Below, one piece after another: positions 47,466-59,351 of a stretch of 64,000 nucleotides of DNA. Under the pieces are notes generated by a model. The model did not search any database. It was not told the origin of the DNA and worked only from the letters and a program-made list of their open reading frames with translations. Position numbers and translations under genes: made by a program. The DNA comes from Mucor racemosus. Lineage: Eukaryota > Mucoromycota > Mucoromycetes > Mucorales > Mucoraceae. Each line of letters starts with the position of its first letter. Positions within the stretch are counted from its first letter, which is position 1. The stretch lies in NCBI GenBank assembly GCA_027405735.1, contig JAPEHQ010000002.1:1798001-1862000 (forward strand). Direction: 5' to 3'.

Positions 47466-48355
47466 TTAACAACATCCATTATTTTGTTGCTGTTGTTGTT
47501 GTTGTTGTTGCTGATCCAAATTAACAATATTTTCGTCATTTGCAACATTATCTGCATTTTCTTCCTCCAATTTCAAGATGGAAGTGATTAAATGGCGTGC
47601 AGCTTCTTCGATATTTGTATTATCCTTTGCTGAAGTTTCAAACCTAGATTATTGTTTTTTAGTAAAAATAGGTCATGCAATATGACATCGTCTGCTTACC
47701 ATTTTATAAACCCATTATCCTGGCAAAATTGATCTAATTCAGTTGGATTTGCATGCTGTCCATGTCCTTCTTGAATCAAATCACTCTTTTTTTTTTAAAA
47801 TATATATATATATATAAATAATCTTGTATTAAATCTCAATGGGATAACTTACTTTGTTTGCTAATAATATAACTGGGATTTGTCCTCCTCCCCAAGCATC
47901 CGGTAATGCAACTTTGGTATCAATGTCATTTTTCCATTTAGTAACACCTTCAAATGTCTGTGGCCTAGTAACATCATAAACAACGATTGCACCGAGAGCT
48001 TCTTTATAGTATACGCGTGTCATATTGCCAAATCTCTCTTGCCCAGCTATATCCCAAAGTTGAAGTCTAACAATCCAATCAGGTCCCCATTGGATTACTT
48101 TTAAAGCAAAGTCTACACCAATCTTGTAAAATGTGTTAAATTTTGCTAGTATTAACTTGCATTTAACTATCTTACAGTTGATTTATAATTACTTGAGAAT
48201 ATATTATGAACATAACGACGAATGATAGAAGTTTTTCCTGTACCCAAGTCGCCTACAACTAAAATTTTGAATAGATATTCTCTCGCCTCTGCCTACACAT
48301 TTATAGTATGATGTTATTATTGATTTATTGCAATTCTCATTTGTATTTATACCAT
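47466..48355 (-). CDS. RAB32: Rab32/38-type small GTPase
   Basis: Five exons (48355-48353, 48292-48176, 48122-47853, 47785-47700, 47643-47466) give 217 residues. The first coding exon is only the ATG, the donor GTATAA following at once. Motifs: P-loop GDLGTGKTS, switch I end STIGVDFALKVIQW, switch II LQLWDIAGQERFGNMTRVYYKEA (the FGNMTRVYYK form is characteristic of Rab32/38), NKSD, and ETSAK. After a run of nine Gln comes NNGCC, the double-cysteine prenylation end. Rab32-type GTPases act in lysosome-related organelle and mitochondria-associated traffic. The intron before exon 4 contains a (TA)n run (about 47800-47815). Confidence 0.92.
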
Positions 48356-48379
48356 GGTATCTTGTTTAAATATTTTACA

Positions 48380-48412
48380 ATAAATGAGAAAGAAAGAAAG
48401 AAAGAAAGAAAG

Positions 48413-48440
<28 letters not shown>
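48380..48440. repeat. (GAAA)n / poly(A) microsatellite
   Basis: GAAA repeats followed by about 24 A residues, directly upstream of the Rab gene on its 5' side. Confidence 0.8.
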
Positions 48441-48449
<9 letters not shown>

Positions 48450-48490
48450 TGACAAAATAGAGGCTTTAAATAATAGAATGTGTAATATTT

Positions 48491-50506
48491 TTAAAATCCA
48501 ACTCGTACGTTCTTTCCAAGGATAAAAGTTAATCGACTTGATACCCTTTGAATGATCTCCTTAGCCTAAAATTAAAATGATGATTTTTCAGTCGATGATT
48601 CATATTTTTCTTTTGTATAAAACTTACTAAGGTCTTTTTCATGACACCGATATGAGCACCTGATAAATGAAAAAAGTTAATTTACAACACGTTTCAAACC
48701 CTTTCCTTAAACGTACCAATTGATAACCCTATTTTGTGGAGTTCATCTGCTATTTCCAACACAGGTTTTGCATCCATTCTGATCTCATTATCATTCACAC
48801 TCATCGCAGCATCTAACATTGATAATCGTACAAAGCATTCTTCGAAATCCATATTATCTCTCTTCATAAAAAACCCTTCTTTATTCATAAAGATTTGATG
48901 GATTTGACGAATCAAACTTTGGTCTGTAGAAATATAGTCAACACTTCCAGGAACTTCTTTATCTAAACCTCTTTCTAAACAAGTAACCGCAATAATTCGT
49001 CTGAAGTAATGTGATCTTTCATTTATCATTTTTGTGCAATCGAGTAAATGGACTTGTCGCTTTGTTGAAGTGACGATATCACATATATCACTTGCAATTG
49101 TCTTTATTTCTGTTTCCCATGTCGCTTCTTTCATGCCTGATAAGCAATTATCAATGGCAATTTGAATTTCTTGTAACACTAGATAGCCAGTTTCATCCAA
49201 TGATAATTGAACCAATAGTCGAACTGCATATCTAATTTCATATGCTGTGTATGCTTTAGACCACAAACGAACTGAAAATCCCAATGCTTTCACCATCCAT
49301 CCTAATTGTGATACTGGTAAATGTCGGGCTTGTTCGCCATCATAATTTTCGGCGTTTTGGGCATGAATTTCGGTATCTTGAGTATCTGGATCGAGTAATA
49401 CGCCTTCGATTAATGCTGCTGGAAGTGCGTCGTACGCTAATAAGATTGCTTTAAATGTTGAAATACTGATATATCGTTGTTTACAAATATATGGTAATTG
49501 TGTCTCGACTTTGCTACCTGGCAATGACCAAAGAACAAATAAAGTTGATAATGCGTTTTTTGCTGTGTTTTTATCTAATTCTAATGCCACTATATCCAAC
49601 GCTCCTTTAGTTGTTTTAAATATCTAAATGCAATCATAAAATCTACCCACCAACTTCGAATAACCATTGATATATATAACTAGGACATTTCCAACCACTA
49701 TGGTGCCAGTCCTTCATTGACCCCAATTGTAATAAATAGGCTCTTGCACTAGCAGCTTTTGAATTAAATCAAATGTTAGAGGGTGATATAATTTTATAGA
49801 ATTCTGCACTTACTTGTAGACATTTCAGACAGAAAGATTTCTTTTTCACCAATACCCTCTTCCCGCGAGATTAGTCTAGGTTGTCTAATATTCTACAGTA
49901 AAATTATATTTTTAACATTATGATCAATCAGAACCACATACAAGAAAATTACCTTGCTTCCCGCTCTAAAAAAGGATTGATGCCAATTTTCGGTAGATTC
50001 GACAACTTCTGTATTTTTCGATTCATTGATTGCTTGATCTATATTATTCTGTGCATCTTGATTCAAATAAATCCTAGCAGCATCTCTTAAAAGCTCTCCT
50101 TCGGTTTCTCCATCTGACATTTCAGCACTATCCAACATGAAATCATCATTAAACACTGATTTATACATTTCATTTACTTCAAATTCATCTTCTGATTCCA
50201 TGCCATTGGAATCGAATTCTCTCATTTTCTTATCAAGATCATTTGAAGCTGCTTCAGCCATATCTTTCTTTAATATTAAACTCATCTATAGAATGATTAA
50301 TTTCGTGATTTCCTTTACATGTCCCCTTATAAAATACCAACTCTTTCAACTTCATTATCAAATTCTCGACGCTGCTTTTTTTCATCTAAGATACTTTGCA
50401 CATTGCCGTCTCTGTCACGCTCTTTTTTTGAAACCCTTTCCCCTTCATCTTCATCGACATCTCTTTGTCTCAAACGCTTTGCTCTTTTAGGTAAATTAAG
50501 CGACAT
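48491..50506 (-). CDS. Acidic N-terminus plus helical domain; possibly SMC5/6-associated (Nse6/SLF2 CANIN-like)
   Basis: Seven exons (50506-50338, 50263-49953, 49892-49814, 49755-49651, 49604-48717, 48659-48628, 48565-48491) give about 552 residues. The exon 4/5 junction is the least certain: the acceptor chosen (AAAG before GAGCG) is the one that keeps phase with donor GTGGGT. The first about 165 residues are charged and acidic (RDVDEDEGERVSKKERDRD, AEMSDGETEGELL), suggesting a nuclear protein. The rest is a single all-helical block (for example DIVALELDKNTAKNALSTL, then FVLWSLPG). Its layout recalls the CANIN domain of SLF2/FAM178 and fungal Nse6 subunits of the SMC5/6 complex, but this is a weak impression only. 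It is divergent from SSO1 (257 bp between starts). Confidence 0.7.
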
Positions 50507-50702
50507 GTTCTGTTTTTGAAAATTGAAAAAGAAAAAGGTTTTCCCTGTAAATGTGACCCTTTTAAATGTAGTGTTTTGTTTATGGTAAAACTTGACAAGT
50601 TGATCGCCTACTTAAATCATATCTAAAACCTACAATTGTGTGAATGCCTTGCTTTAGGGAAAGAATTCCTCCGCAAAACAATAAAATGTTCGTTGTCTCT
50701 CT

Positions 50703-50724
50703 TTTTTTTTTTTTTTTTTTTTTT
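50703..50724. repeat. Poly(T) tract in a divergent promoter
   Basis: A T-run of about 22 in the 257-bp region shared by the start of the acidic-protein gene (minus) and SSO1 (plus). Poly(dA:dT) tracts typically exclude nucleosomes in fungal promoters. Confidence 0.6.
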
Positions 50725-50763
50725 CTCATTTCTTTCTTGTCATTAAATTAAAGTTTTGTTATA

Positions 50764-52470
50764 ATGTCATATTCATTTAGTAGAGATAGAATGGCCGAAT
50801 TAAGAGGCTCTGGACAAGTATGTTTCATTGTGGTACAAAAAAGCATTTATCATTGACATTTTCTGAAATTATTTAGGTCAATAATAACATTAGCAATGAA
50901 AAGTACATTTTAATGCATATTTTATCATCAAATCTATATTAAAGTTCTTAAAATCTAGTGATGATAATGATGGTTTTGGGCCTAATAGAAGGCCAATGGG
51001 TGCAACAAGCCCCTACCTTCAACAACCTCCTTCAGCACCTCAACAAGCAGAATTACCTCCGCAACAAAAGCCTCATGATTGGGGCTATTCACCACAGCAA
51101 AATACTGAGAGAGAAGCATATGAAATGAGAAATCAACAGCAACAGCAACAACAGCAGCAGCAGAAAAAAGAGGCCTTGGCAATGAATGATTTATCAACAA
51201 CGTCTGGATTCTTTGATCAAGTAAATATAAGAAAAACCATTATGCAAAAATTATTTCATTGATTTTTTTTTTCCCTACAAGATTGACAGATTGAAATATG
51301 ATATTGACTCTATCAACACTCGTGTTGATCAGATTGGAAACTTGCATAATAATGCACTTGCAAGCTTCAATGAGCAACAGTCAAAACTAACTGCAAAAGA
51401 ACTGGAGAAGATTAAAGCAGAAACACAACAAAAGAATACGATGATTAAAAATCAAATTCAAGGTTAGTAAAAATGCCTCGATTTGTTTATATGGATGAAA
51501 TATTTAAATACATATTTTACTTGTATTAGAACTCGAAAATTCAAATGGTACACTTCCAAATACTCCAGATACACAAATGCGTCGTTCACAGGTAAATAAC
51601 ATATATACACGTATTCAATGTTTCTCTTAACTTATTCATATTTTATACGAAATAGACGGCTGCATTGAAAAAAAGGTTTTTGGATACAATTCAGCGTTAT
51701 CAAGATGTTGAAAGAAATTATCAAATAAAATATCGTCAACGTATTGAACGTCAAATTAGGATTGGTAAGTTTGTTGATTTAGGTTTAATGAATGCGATGA
51801 TTTATTATAGTATTATAATAGTCAAACCTGATGCTAGTCAGGATGAAGTAGACGATATTATAGATGCTGATAATACACCTCAAGTGTTTGCTCAGTCATT
51901 AATGAATGCTAGCCGACAAGGTCAATCAAAAGCTGTATTATCCGAAGTCCAAACAAGACACGATGATATTAAACACATTGAGAAAACCATTGTTGTATGT
52001 ATTTTTTAATCTACAAAGCTTTAATTGACTCACACAAGATCAATTTTAGGAACTGCATCAATTATTTATGGATATGCAAATGATGGTAGAACAACAAGGA
52101 GAAGTTTTGAATACAGTTGAGCACCATGCAGATGATACAGTTGTTCAATTAAATGAAGGCAATTCACAACTAAGTAGAGCCATTGCACTTGCAAAATCAA
52201 CTCGTGCTGTAAATATTAAATGTCTAATATATTGAAACACATGTATTAAATCTCAAATTTCAATGTAGAAAAAATGGTGCTGTTTCTTCCTCTGTATAGG
52301 TATTTGCGTTATGATTGCTATTCTTGTGTGGTGGTTTGCATTTGGCCATGTGGTAAGATTTATACATATTAAATTAGTTTTAATTATTAATTTATAAATA
52401 GGGTGTTGGAGATAATAGCAGTGATAATAATAGTAGCAACAATAATAATAATAACAGTACAAGTGCCTAA
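50764..52470 (+). CDS. SSO1: Plasma-membrane t-SNARE syntaxin (Sso1-like)
   Basis: Ten exons (50764-50817, 50877-50902, 50959-51220, 51282-51462, 51530-51591, 51656-51764, 51822-51994, 52050-52208, 52269-52352, 52402-52470) give 392 residues. An N-terminal Gln/Pro-rich region (with a 10-Gln run) is followed by the Habc bundle beginning FFDQIDRLKYDIDSI. The SNARE helix (TRHDDIKHIEKTIVELHQLF) has zero-layer Gln in MMVEQQGEVL. One membrane anchor follows (CCFFLCIGICVMIAILVWW) and then an unusual short Asn/Ser-rich extracytoplasmic tail of about 22 residues. It mediates exocytic fusion with Sec9 and Snc partners. Intron 6 (57 bp) is stop-free and a multiple of three. Confidence 0.93.
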
Positions 52471-52599
52471 TATTTTCTAACATCTAACGTTCTTTCAATT
52501 TACAAGTTATCTCTTATTTAATAAAATTTAATAAAATTTAATAAAAGTTATTACTATGCATAAAATATTAGTTTTTTGGCACCTGAAGTAACATTCTCC

Positions 52600-54759
52600 G
52601 AATTACTTTAATTCAAAGAAAACGAAGCGTAATCCGAAATACGTTCCAAGGCTTAACTATTGAATTTACGTATACATTGTGTATTTTCAATGTCCAAGAT
52701 GTAGACTTTTAAATGAAATCCCAATACACTACGAAGATCGAATATATTTGTTCTCAAGGTCTTTGCTTACTCCCCCCCCCCTCAAGTTCTTGTGTTTTGG
52801 CCAGTTGTATTAGCTATAAAAACGTAATTCCATAAATCAAACACAAAATAAGAGAAGAGAAGATTATTAATAAAGCTTCAGCTTGAAAACTTTTACTTGG
52901 ACAGTAAACTTTGTAGCGAAAATGTTGCTAGGTCTACCTGTTAACAATAATGATAATGCATTAAAATCATAAATTACATGCAGGAGGCTTAAAATGAGTA
53001 GGGTATTCTAAGTACTAGGGTAGCCTTTGTTGCTACGATGTATTGATATTAAGCCTTTGTCATTGAATTTGTTCCTTTACGGAACATCTAATAATAAAAA
53101 ATAATATATTCACTTTACAAAATTTCATCTAATTTGATTAAAATTACATTCTGCAGCTGACAAACTTGATTAATTTAGTTTGATATATTCAGAAAAGATT
53201 ATACTGCATATGTTAAAATGGATTTTGCATTTTTTTTTTTTTTTTTTGTAGGTATCTGGTCGAGCGAAATTTGAATTTTCATAGTTTTTAATCTTCAAAA
53301 TCAGAGCATGCCCTTTTTTCTATAACTAACCTCGTAGTAAACATTTTTAGGATATATCTTAGAAGCTACTAAACATTTATACATTGGTCGCATTACGCTA
53401 CCTCTTCCTAAATTTATTTTATATCTCACGAAAGGCTCAAAAACACGTAAAATTCACTGCTTTTTCCTTGAACACTGGGTCTCACTTTTCATCCCTGCCC
53501 AACTTTTTTTTTCACTAAATAACACCAAGAAAAAATTATATGACAATGTACCTGAGATGTTTAGCTTTAATCTAAAAACAAGTATCCGGAAATATCCTAT
53601 TTTTTGCAGTTGGTATTAATTTTTCAGTGCTAATGTTTCAGATTTTTTACGCGTATTTCACTGCTAAAGGATTGAAAACTTTGAGGCCTCATATCTCTAA
53701 AAAATAATTAAGCTATACTAACACCTTCTAATAATAAAACTTACTTGTTTTGAGGTGCCCTATAACATATTTTAATATAAAAAAATTCTGAGCACTTTTA
53801 TTTTTTTTTCGTTTTTTTTGACATTTCTATAGTATGTTTCAAAATATTGGTTAAATTGAGCAACATTTTTTCTGTATTCATGTCATTAAGCTCGTTAAGC
53901 TCTCTCGGACCCAATTTAGAGTTTTTCAAAATATTAATTTTTCGTGGAGATATCCTCAAAAATGTATACAAAAAGGTACCTCCATTTCTGGCGTCCATTT
54001 TCCCCTTGTATACCCTCATCCCAAATTCTGAAACAGAAAAAAATTTGGACAAAAATGGTGTTTTCTCTACGAATAATGCAACTAGAAGATTTTGCAATAG
54101 CTCGATCGATAGATAACTTTTTTGCGCATCATTTCAGTTTATTATATTTTAAATATGCTTATAAAAAGTGTTCTGTATCTTCAAAAAACCTTCAAAATTT
54201 TAATTGCATTTTGCGCAACATTTTACGTGAAACATTTTTTTAAATTTTATATAGATGGATGTAGAATTTAAAACCGTACAAAAACCATTTAATACGCTAG
54301 GTCAACTTGATTTGCAGTTCATGAGCAATTAAACGATTTTGTTTTTTTCATCATTTTTCGTCCATTTTTTAAAATAAATTTTGGAACCCAGTTATCATAA
54401 GCTGTAAGATGTAATATCGACTATTATTTTGATTATCTCGATGAAAAATCAATATTTTTCACTGAAACAAAAAATGCAGAGTGGCAGTCAATTAGGTCTA
54501 TCTTGTGGATACAGAAATTAAGCCCTGGATAATGAGTTTTAAGTTTACAAAATAATAAACTAATATTTACAACTGCAGAAAACAAAGAAAAAAAACCCCC
54601 ATCCTTGTGAATATTGGTCCAATTAATCTCCAATTATACATGATGGTAGATTTAAATGTTTCTTGCATAAAAATTTATATTCCTACTTTCACAAATGACA
54701 GTGAATTGAGAAAACCATCAACAAAACATGATATTTTTATCCAATAAAACTACCTGTTG
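52600..54759 (-). repeat. Repeat family F, copy 5 (inverted, longest with copy 1)
   Basis: Reverse-complement match to 11800-13720 over nearly its entire length, including the outer part near 52620-53100 that copy 2 lacks. It begins about 130 bp after SSO1 and ends exactly where a D repeat begins (54760). Confidence 0.85.
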
Positions 54760-55095
54760 TGTTCTATATTTTCATGTTTGATAAATAATACTTAAAAAAA
54801 ATACAATTAAAAGAGAATAAGTAGTGAGTAGTGAACCAGTTCTTCAATTGTATAATAAAAGCAAGATATCGTTTATTTAGATATAAAAGTATGGTCTTTT
54901 ATATTGATTTGACATTGAGATCCTGAGATGTAATTTAAGGCATTATTGAACCATTAAATATGTTTGATAGTAATCTATAAATGGAAACGGATCCATCATA
55001 ATTTAACCGTGCTTGCAGAGCTTGTGAGTTGCCTTATTTCAATGCTGCGCTAAATGTGCTTGGATGTTGATTTGGTAGCTACTTGATTGATTAAA
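54760..55095. repeat. LTR-like repeat family D, copy 4 (truncated)
   Basis: It starts TGTTCTATATTTTC and matches 23633-23980 and 35274-35610, then stops at the gattgattaa block. The junction with repeat F on its left is the same as at 23632/23633. Confidence 0.75.
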
Positions 55096-56386
55096 TGGGC
55101 TGCAAGTTTTAAAATATATACTGCAGTTGTAGCAGTATCTAGCGCTATAGTTTTAGCATCTTATTGATTTTCTGGTTAAATTGTAGGAGTCATACGCCCA
55201 CTTTTTTTTAGAAGGTTTCGTGGTTCAGTGGACCATTTAAAATTAAAATATATAGCGCCAAATCAGCCAAAATCAGTATACATGACAATGACAACTGCCG
55301 AAATTAATAAGTAAATGCCCTATTTATGCATAATCAAAATTATAGCGCAATGTGTTCTACATCTATTTTTCAAAGAAATGTCGAATTGCAAAGGTTGATT
55401 TAAATGACTGTAAGCAAAAATAAATACCAGAAGAAATACCAAAAAAATCGTAAATCTGTGTTTCATGAATGGGTTGTTTTATTAAATGGTCAGCAGTTAA
55501 TTATGAAACAAGTACTAGACAGAGTTATCTACTGGATACTTTTTGAATTTTTGATGGAATCATTGATACATAAAACAAGGTTTCAAGATAGATTATTGCT
55601 TGGCCTAAATGCAAACTTCAGTAACAAAAACTTATATATGTTCGCTTCGCTGTCAAATTTTAAAAACAACCTTGCCTGAGTATTTTTCTAAAAATTGCTG
55701 ATAAGACGGATGTAAAAATGTACCTTATTACTGCCGGCAACTATACTTCATTTAGTTGTATGTTTGTATTTCTACATGATGTAAAGCTTACTGATTTATC
55801 GTAAAGAATTTCTATTCAATTTTTAGCGTGCAGTTTTTTTCGGGTATATTTATTTTTAGAGAATTTTACAGACATTTGCGATACGCAAAAATAGAAAATA
55901 AGATTGATATGTATTCTCTGAAAAGTCTAGGATATGTGAGTTTTATTTTGACATTTGAATAATAGATAACTACAGATTTATGAGATGAACTGTGGTCAGG
56001 ATAAATTATGGCAGCGCGTTAAATTTCTTGTCCGCTGATCGTTACACACGTTCGGCATAGGTCAAGCCTAAATTGCAATTTTCGATTAAATGCATGCCAA
56101 ATGGAAGATTTTATATATACAAAAAGTGTGCAAGATATTAAATAAGCATGATTACAAGCTCATGATTTAAAAAAGTAAATTAATCGATTATAACAAGGCT
56201 TTTGTACAATAAATGTTTATGCAATGCACAATAATGCAGGAAGCTTAAATCTGTCAGATGAACAAGTTGTATGTTTTATGTAATGCATATTAAAATGAGA
56301 GGGGAGGAGAGAAATGTAATTTGCTGTATTAATTGGTATTATATATGTCTGTGTGTTGTTGCATTTTGTCTGTTCTTTTCATCTAC
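55096..56386. other. Intergenic region, 1.3 kb
   Basis: A 91-codon plus frame (55404-55679) has an acceptable amino-acid mix but no recognisable family, no splice partners and no promoter signal; it is left uncalled. The rest is AT-rich 3' flank of the ORMDL gene. Confidence 0.4.
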
Positions 56387-57111
56387 TCAAAACTCTTCGC
56401 TTGTACGCTTATTAATTCCAAATATTCTAACTTGATGCATAGCTGGTAGTTTTGCTATTAAAACAATGACAAGAGAACAGAAATTGATGGCAAATTGCAA
56501 CATGTCATAATGAGTGTAATGTGTACTTAGTAAGAATCTTTATGCGAGTAAATATATATATATATATATTATATATATGCATATCAATTAGAATCCGTGC
56601 TTCCAAATTTACTTTTTGAACTTACAAAACTATAGGCACTGCCATCAGGAACTTTCTTGTTGCCGTAAATTGAATACCATCATCAATTTGCTCCCACACT
56701 GTCAATCCATCATAAGCCCCTTGATTATTATCCAATGTAGGTGTACCTTGCAGCCAATGAAACATGATAAAGTGGCCCTATGTAATAAATGTAAATAAAT
56801 GGTGTGACAAATTTGGTATATTGTTTATATCATAAAAAACATACAGCATTAAAGGTTAAATTAGTTAACGTCCAGCTTGTCTCGGAAGATATGAATGGAA
56901 TAAGTGAATATAGAATCTTGATAGCTACAACAATCAATACAATGGTTACCCAAGCACCTACACCATGTGATGATATCAGTTGGGGGAAAAAAGCTTAAAT
57001 GTATAATTGCTTACCTTTATAACTCATCCAGTTTGTACTATAATTTAATTGATTCGGTGCTGATTCTTGATCAAGATGAAAATGTTGTTTCCTTTCCTTG
57101 ATATTCGACAT
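56387..57111 (-). CDS. ORM1: ORMDL-family regulator of serine palmitoyltransferase
   Basis: Four exons (57111-57015, 56957-56845, 56777-56626, 56537-56387) give 170 residues. The start NIKERKQHFHLDQ leads to the family core: NYSTNWMSYKGAWVTIVLIV, SETSWTLTNLTFNAGHFIMF, HW.QGTP, GAYDGLTVWEQIDDGIQFT, TRKFLMAVPIVLFLLSTHYT, and a C-terminal MHQVRIFGIN. These are the four ER membrane segments of Orm proteins, which restrain the first step of sphingolipid synthesis. The N-terminal tail has few Ser/Thr compared with the phosphoregulated tails of yeast Orm1/2. A (TA)n run (56552-56578) lies in the last intron. Confidence 0.93.
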
Positions 57112-59351
57112 TTCTTGTGTTTCCTTTCAAGTATTTGATAAAATATATAAAAAAGAAAGAGATGATTGAATGTTTTTACATTAAATTTTTATCATCCACA
57201 TGGCAAAAATAAGACCCGACATTTGAAAAGGATACATTTCGTATGTATAATCCAACGAGTCACGAAGAAGGAACTCGTATGTCTTCACAACAGTTTCTGG
57301 AATCATTTAAATCAGCAACTCAGATGCTAAGCATAAATGTTTATGTATACATTTGAAATATCATGGCCAGTTTCATTGACAAGAAACCTGCAAGATGTAA
57401 ATCGTTCTGGTGATCAGATGATTTAATTATGCTTGTGCATGCTTTTGTGTGAAAAAACATTACGTTACAAAGGGAAAAAAAGCTCCGATAGTGTTGATTT
57501 GTCGTCATTGATCTGTTCAGCCATCATTCTTCATAGATGATGAGAAGTCCAAACATGTCATTCCCCCCCCCCATTCGTTTACTAAAAATCCTCTGAAAAT
57601 GGTTGTAAATGCGTTATAAATCAATTAGAAGCTCATATATAGTTTTAGATATTACATATTATGTAAATCGAATAAAGTACATCTATCAACATCAGATATA
57701 ACCGAGCAGAATTCATTTCTCAGTAAAACAGAGTTGGGTTTCATTCCAAAGAATAATTTGTACACCGCTCATTTTTATATTTTTCAAAGGTTTTTTTCTC
57801 AATAAAAAAAAATTGTTTAAATAAATATAAATGTAATTTTGAAAACTATGACATCTCTTATTTATTGCTATATTTTTCAGTATTATATACTCAAGTAACA
57901 GGAAATATTTTAAGCTTATTACGAAAAGGGTGCGCAATTCCCACTGTAATTTTTTTATTGCCGCTTTTAAACGCAGAATGTAAATCTGTGGGTCAATTTC
58001 AACATTCTGGACATCCAAAATTTGGTTTTTTCAATATAAAGCTAGATATTTTATAATAAAAACATTTACTTTAATGCAGTTTCTAATACAACTTTTTAAT
58101 GCGAATCCAATGATATAATTTTCATTGGTAGTTTATTAATAATGTTTTCCTGTACATTTGAAAACCCGAAAAAACGTTTTTTAAGCAAAAGTACACGTTT
58201 TCATAATAGAGTTCTTGCTTTTATGTTTTTATATTATAAAGCATATTTTTGCCTATAGATTGATATAAAAAACACTTGAATTGGATGAAATCTCGTTGAG
58301 AACCAGTGGATCATTTGATTTTGGCTAAAAACCTTGATGGAGTACAGGGATTGCGAGTGGGTCAAATTCGCAGCCTGAAGAAAAAAAAAAGTCTGAAAAT
58401 CAAGGCCAATTTTTATAGTTTTTTGTACCAATCTTCGATATAGATGTATAAATTCAGTAATGAAATAATTAGGCATTCTAGATTATTAGATATTTCTAAA
58501 AATTTCTCATGTTTCTGCCACAAATGTTGAGTCGTAATCAAGTAGTCATATCTTATTAATGAGTCTTCTCATTGGAGTAGCCAAGAAAAAAAAGGGGGCC
58601 AACCATGGTTGGCAATTGAAAAAGAGATTATCATCAGTGAGTGTAGCACACAAACACATTATCAATGAACACAGATTACAATATGTTACATTCAAGAAGA
58701 ATTTGAGAATAAAAATCACCCATGTTTACGCATAAACAATGACATGTTATCTCATATTTCCTGTAATAGTTGTTTTTGTGAAATAAAATTCTCATGATTG
58801 CTTCATTTTCTCATTTTTAGCCACATACGATCCCTAAACGTGTGAGGTATAAAATCTGCTAATTTTATTTACCCATAGGTTTGAGTAAATTACATGAGTT
58901 GTGTATTGGTCTTGTTGAATGTACAAGCAAAAAGATGGTGCTGCTGGTCAGGGCTAAAAGATGAGGATGAAGATGAGGAAGGTTTATCAGATGCATAAAA
59001 AAAAATTCAGCACAAATTATGAGTAATCTCTCTAGAATCCTTCCTATTTGCCATTAATAATATCCAGATAAACTTTTTTTCTTGGAATCTTTTTTTCTTT
59101 ATTTAATATAAACGATAATCATTGAAAAAAAAAAAAGAAAGTTGATGCTGATTATATTTTACAATATTATGTGTGTGCGTGTGTGTGTGTGTGTGTTTGA
59201 TTAATTTCTTTAAATTATTATTAATATAGAAAAAAAAAGGGTTTGCAATAGATAATAAAAGAAAGAGATAGTTGAGAGGGGTAATATACACAAGAGATTT
59301 TATGGACAAGTTATTATATGTAAATTTGTGTGAGAAGGTTTTTTTTCTGGT
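57112..59351. other. Intergenic region, 2.2 kb
   Basis: It holds a C-run (57565-57573), a 16-bp perfect palindrome GCCAACCATGGTTGGC (about 58599-58614), a (GT)n tract at 59171-59196 and A-runs. Minus frames of 101 and 80 codons (57713-58018, 58234-58476) show no convincing family. No gene was called. Confidence 0.5.

Noticed and set aside
55404..55679. A 91-codon plus-strand frame
   Set aside because: Considered as a small gene, but no family, promoter or intron evidence could be seen.
57713..58018. Minus frame containing VQIILWNETQ, considered as a Tc1/mariner transposase relic (RVLWSDE-like)
   Set aside because: Only a few residues fit and no DDE context, TA duplication or inverted repeats were found.
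58599..58614. Perfect 16-bp palindrome GCCAACCATGGTTGGC
   Set aside because: It could be a dimeric protein-binding site, but it is single and has no context to support a function.
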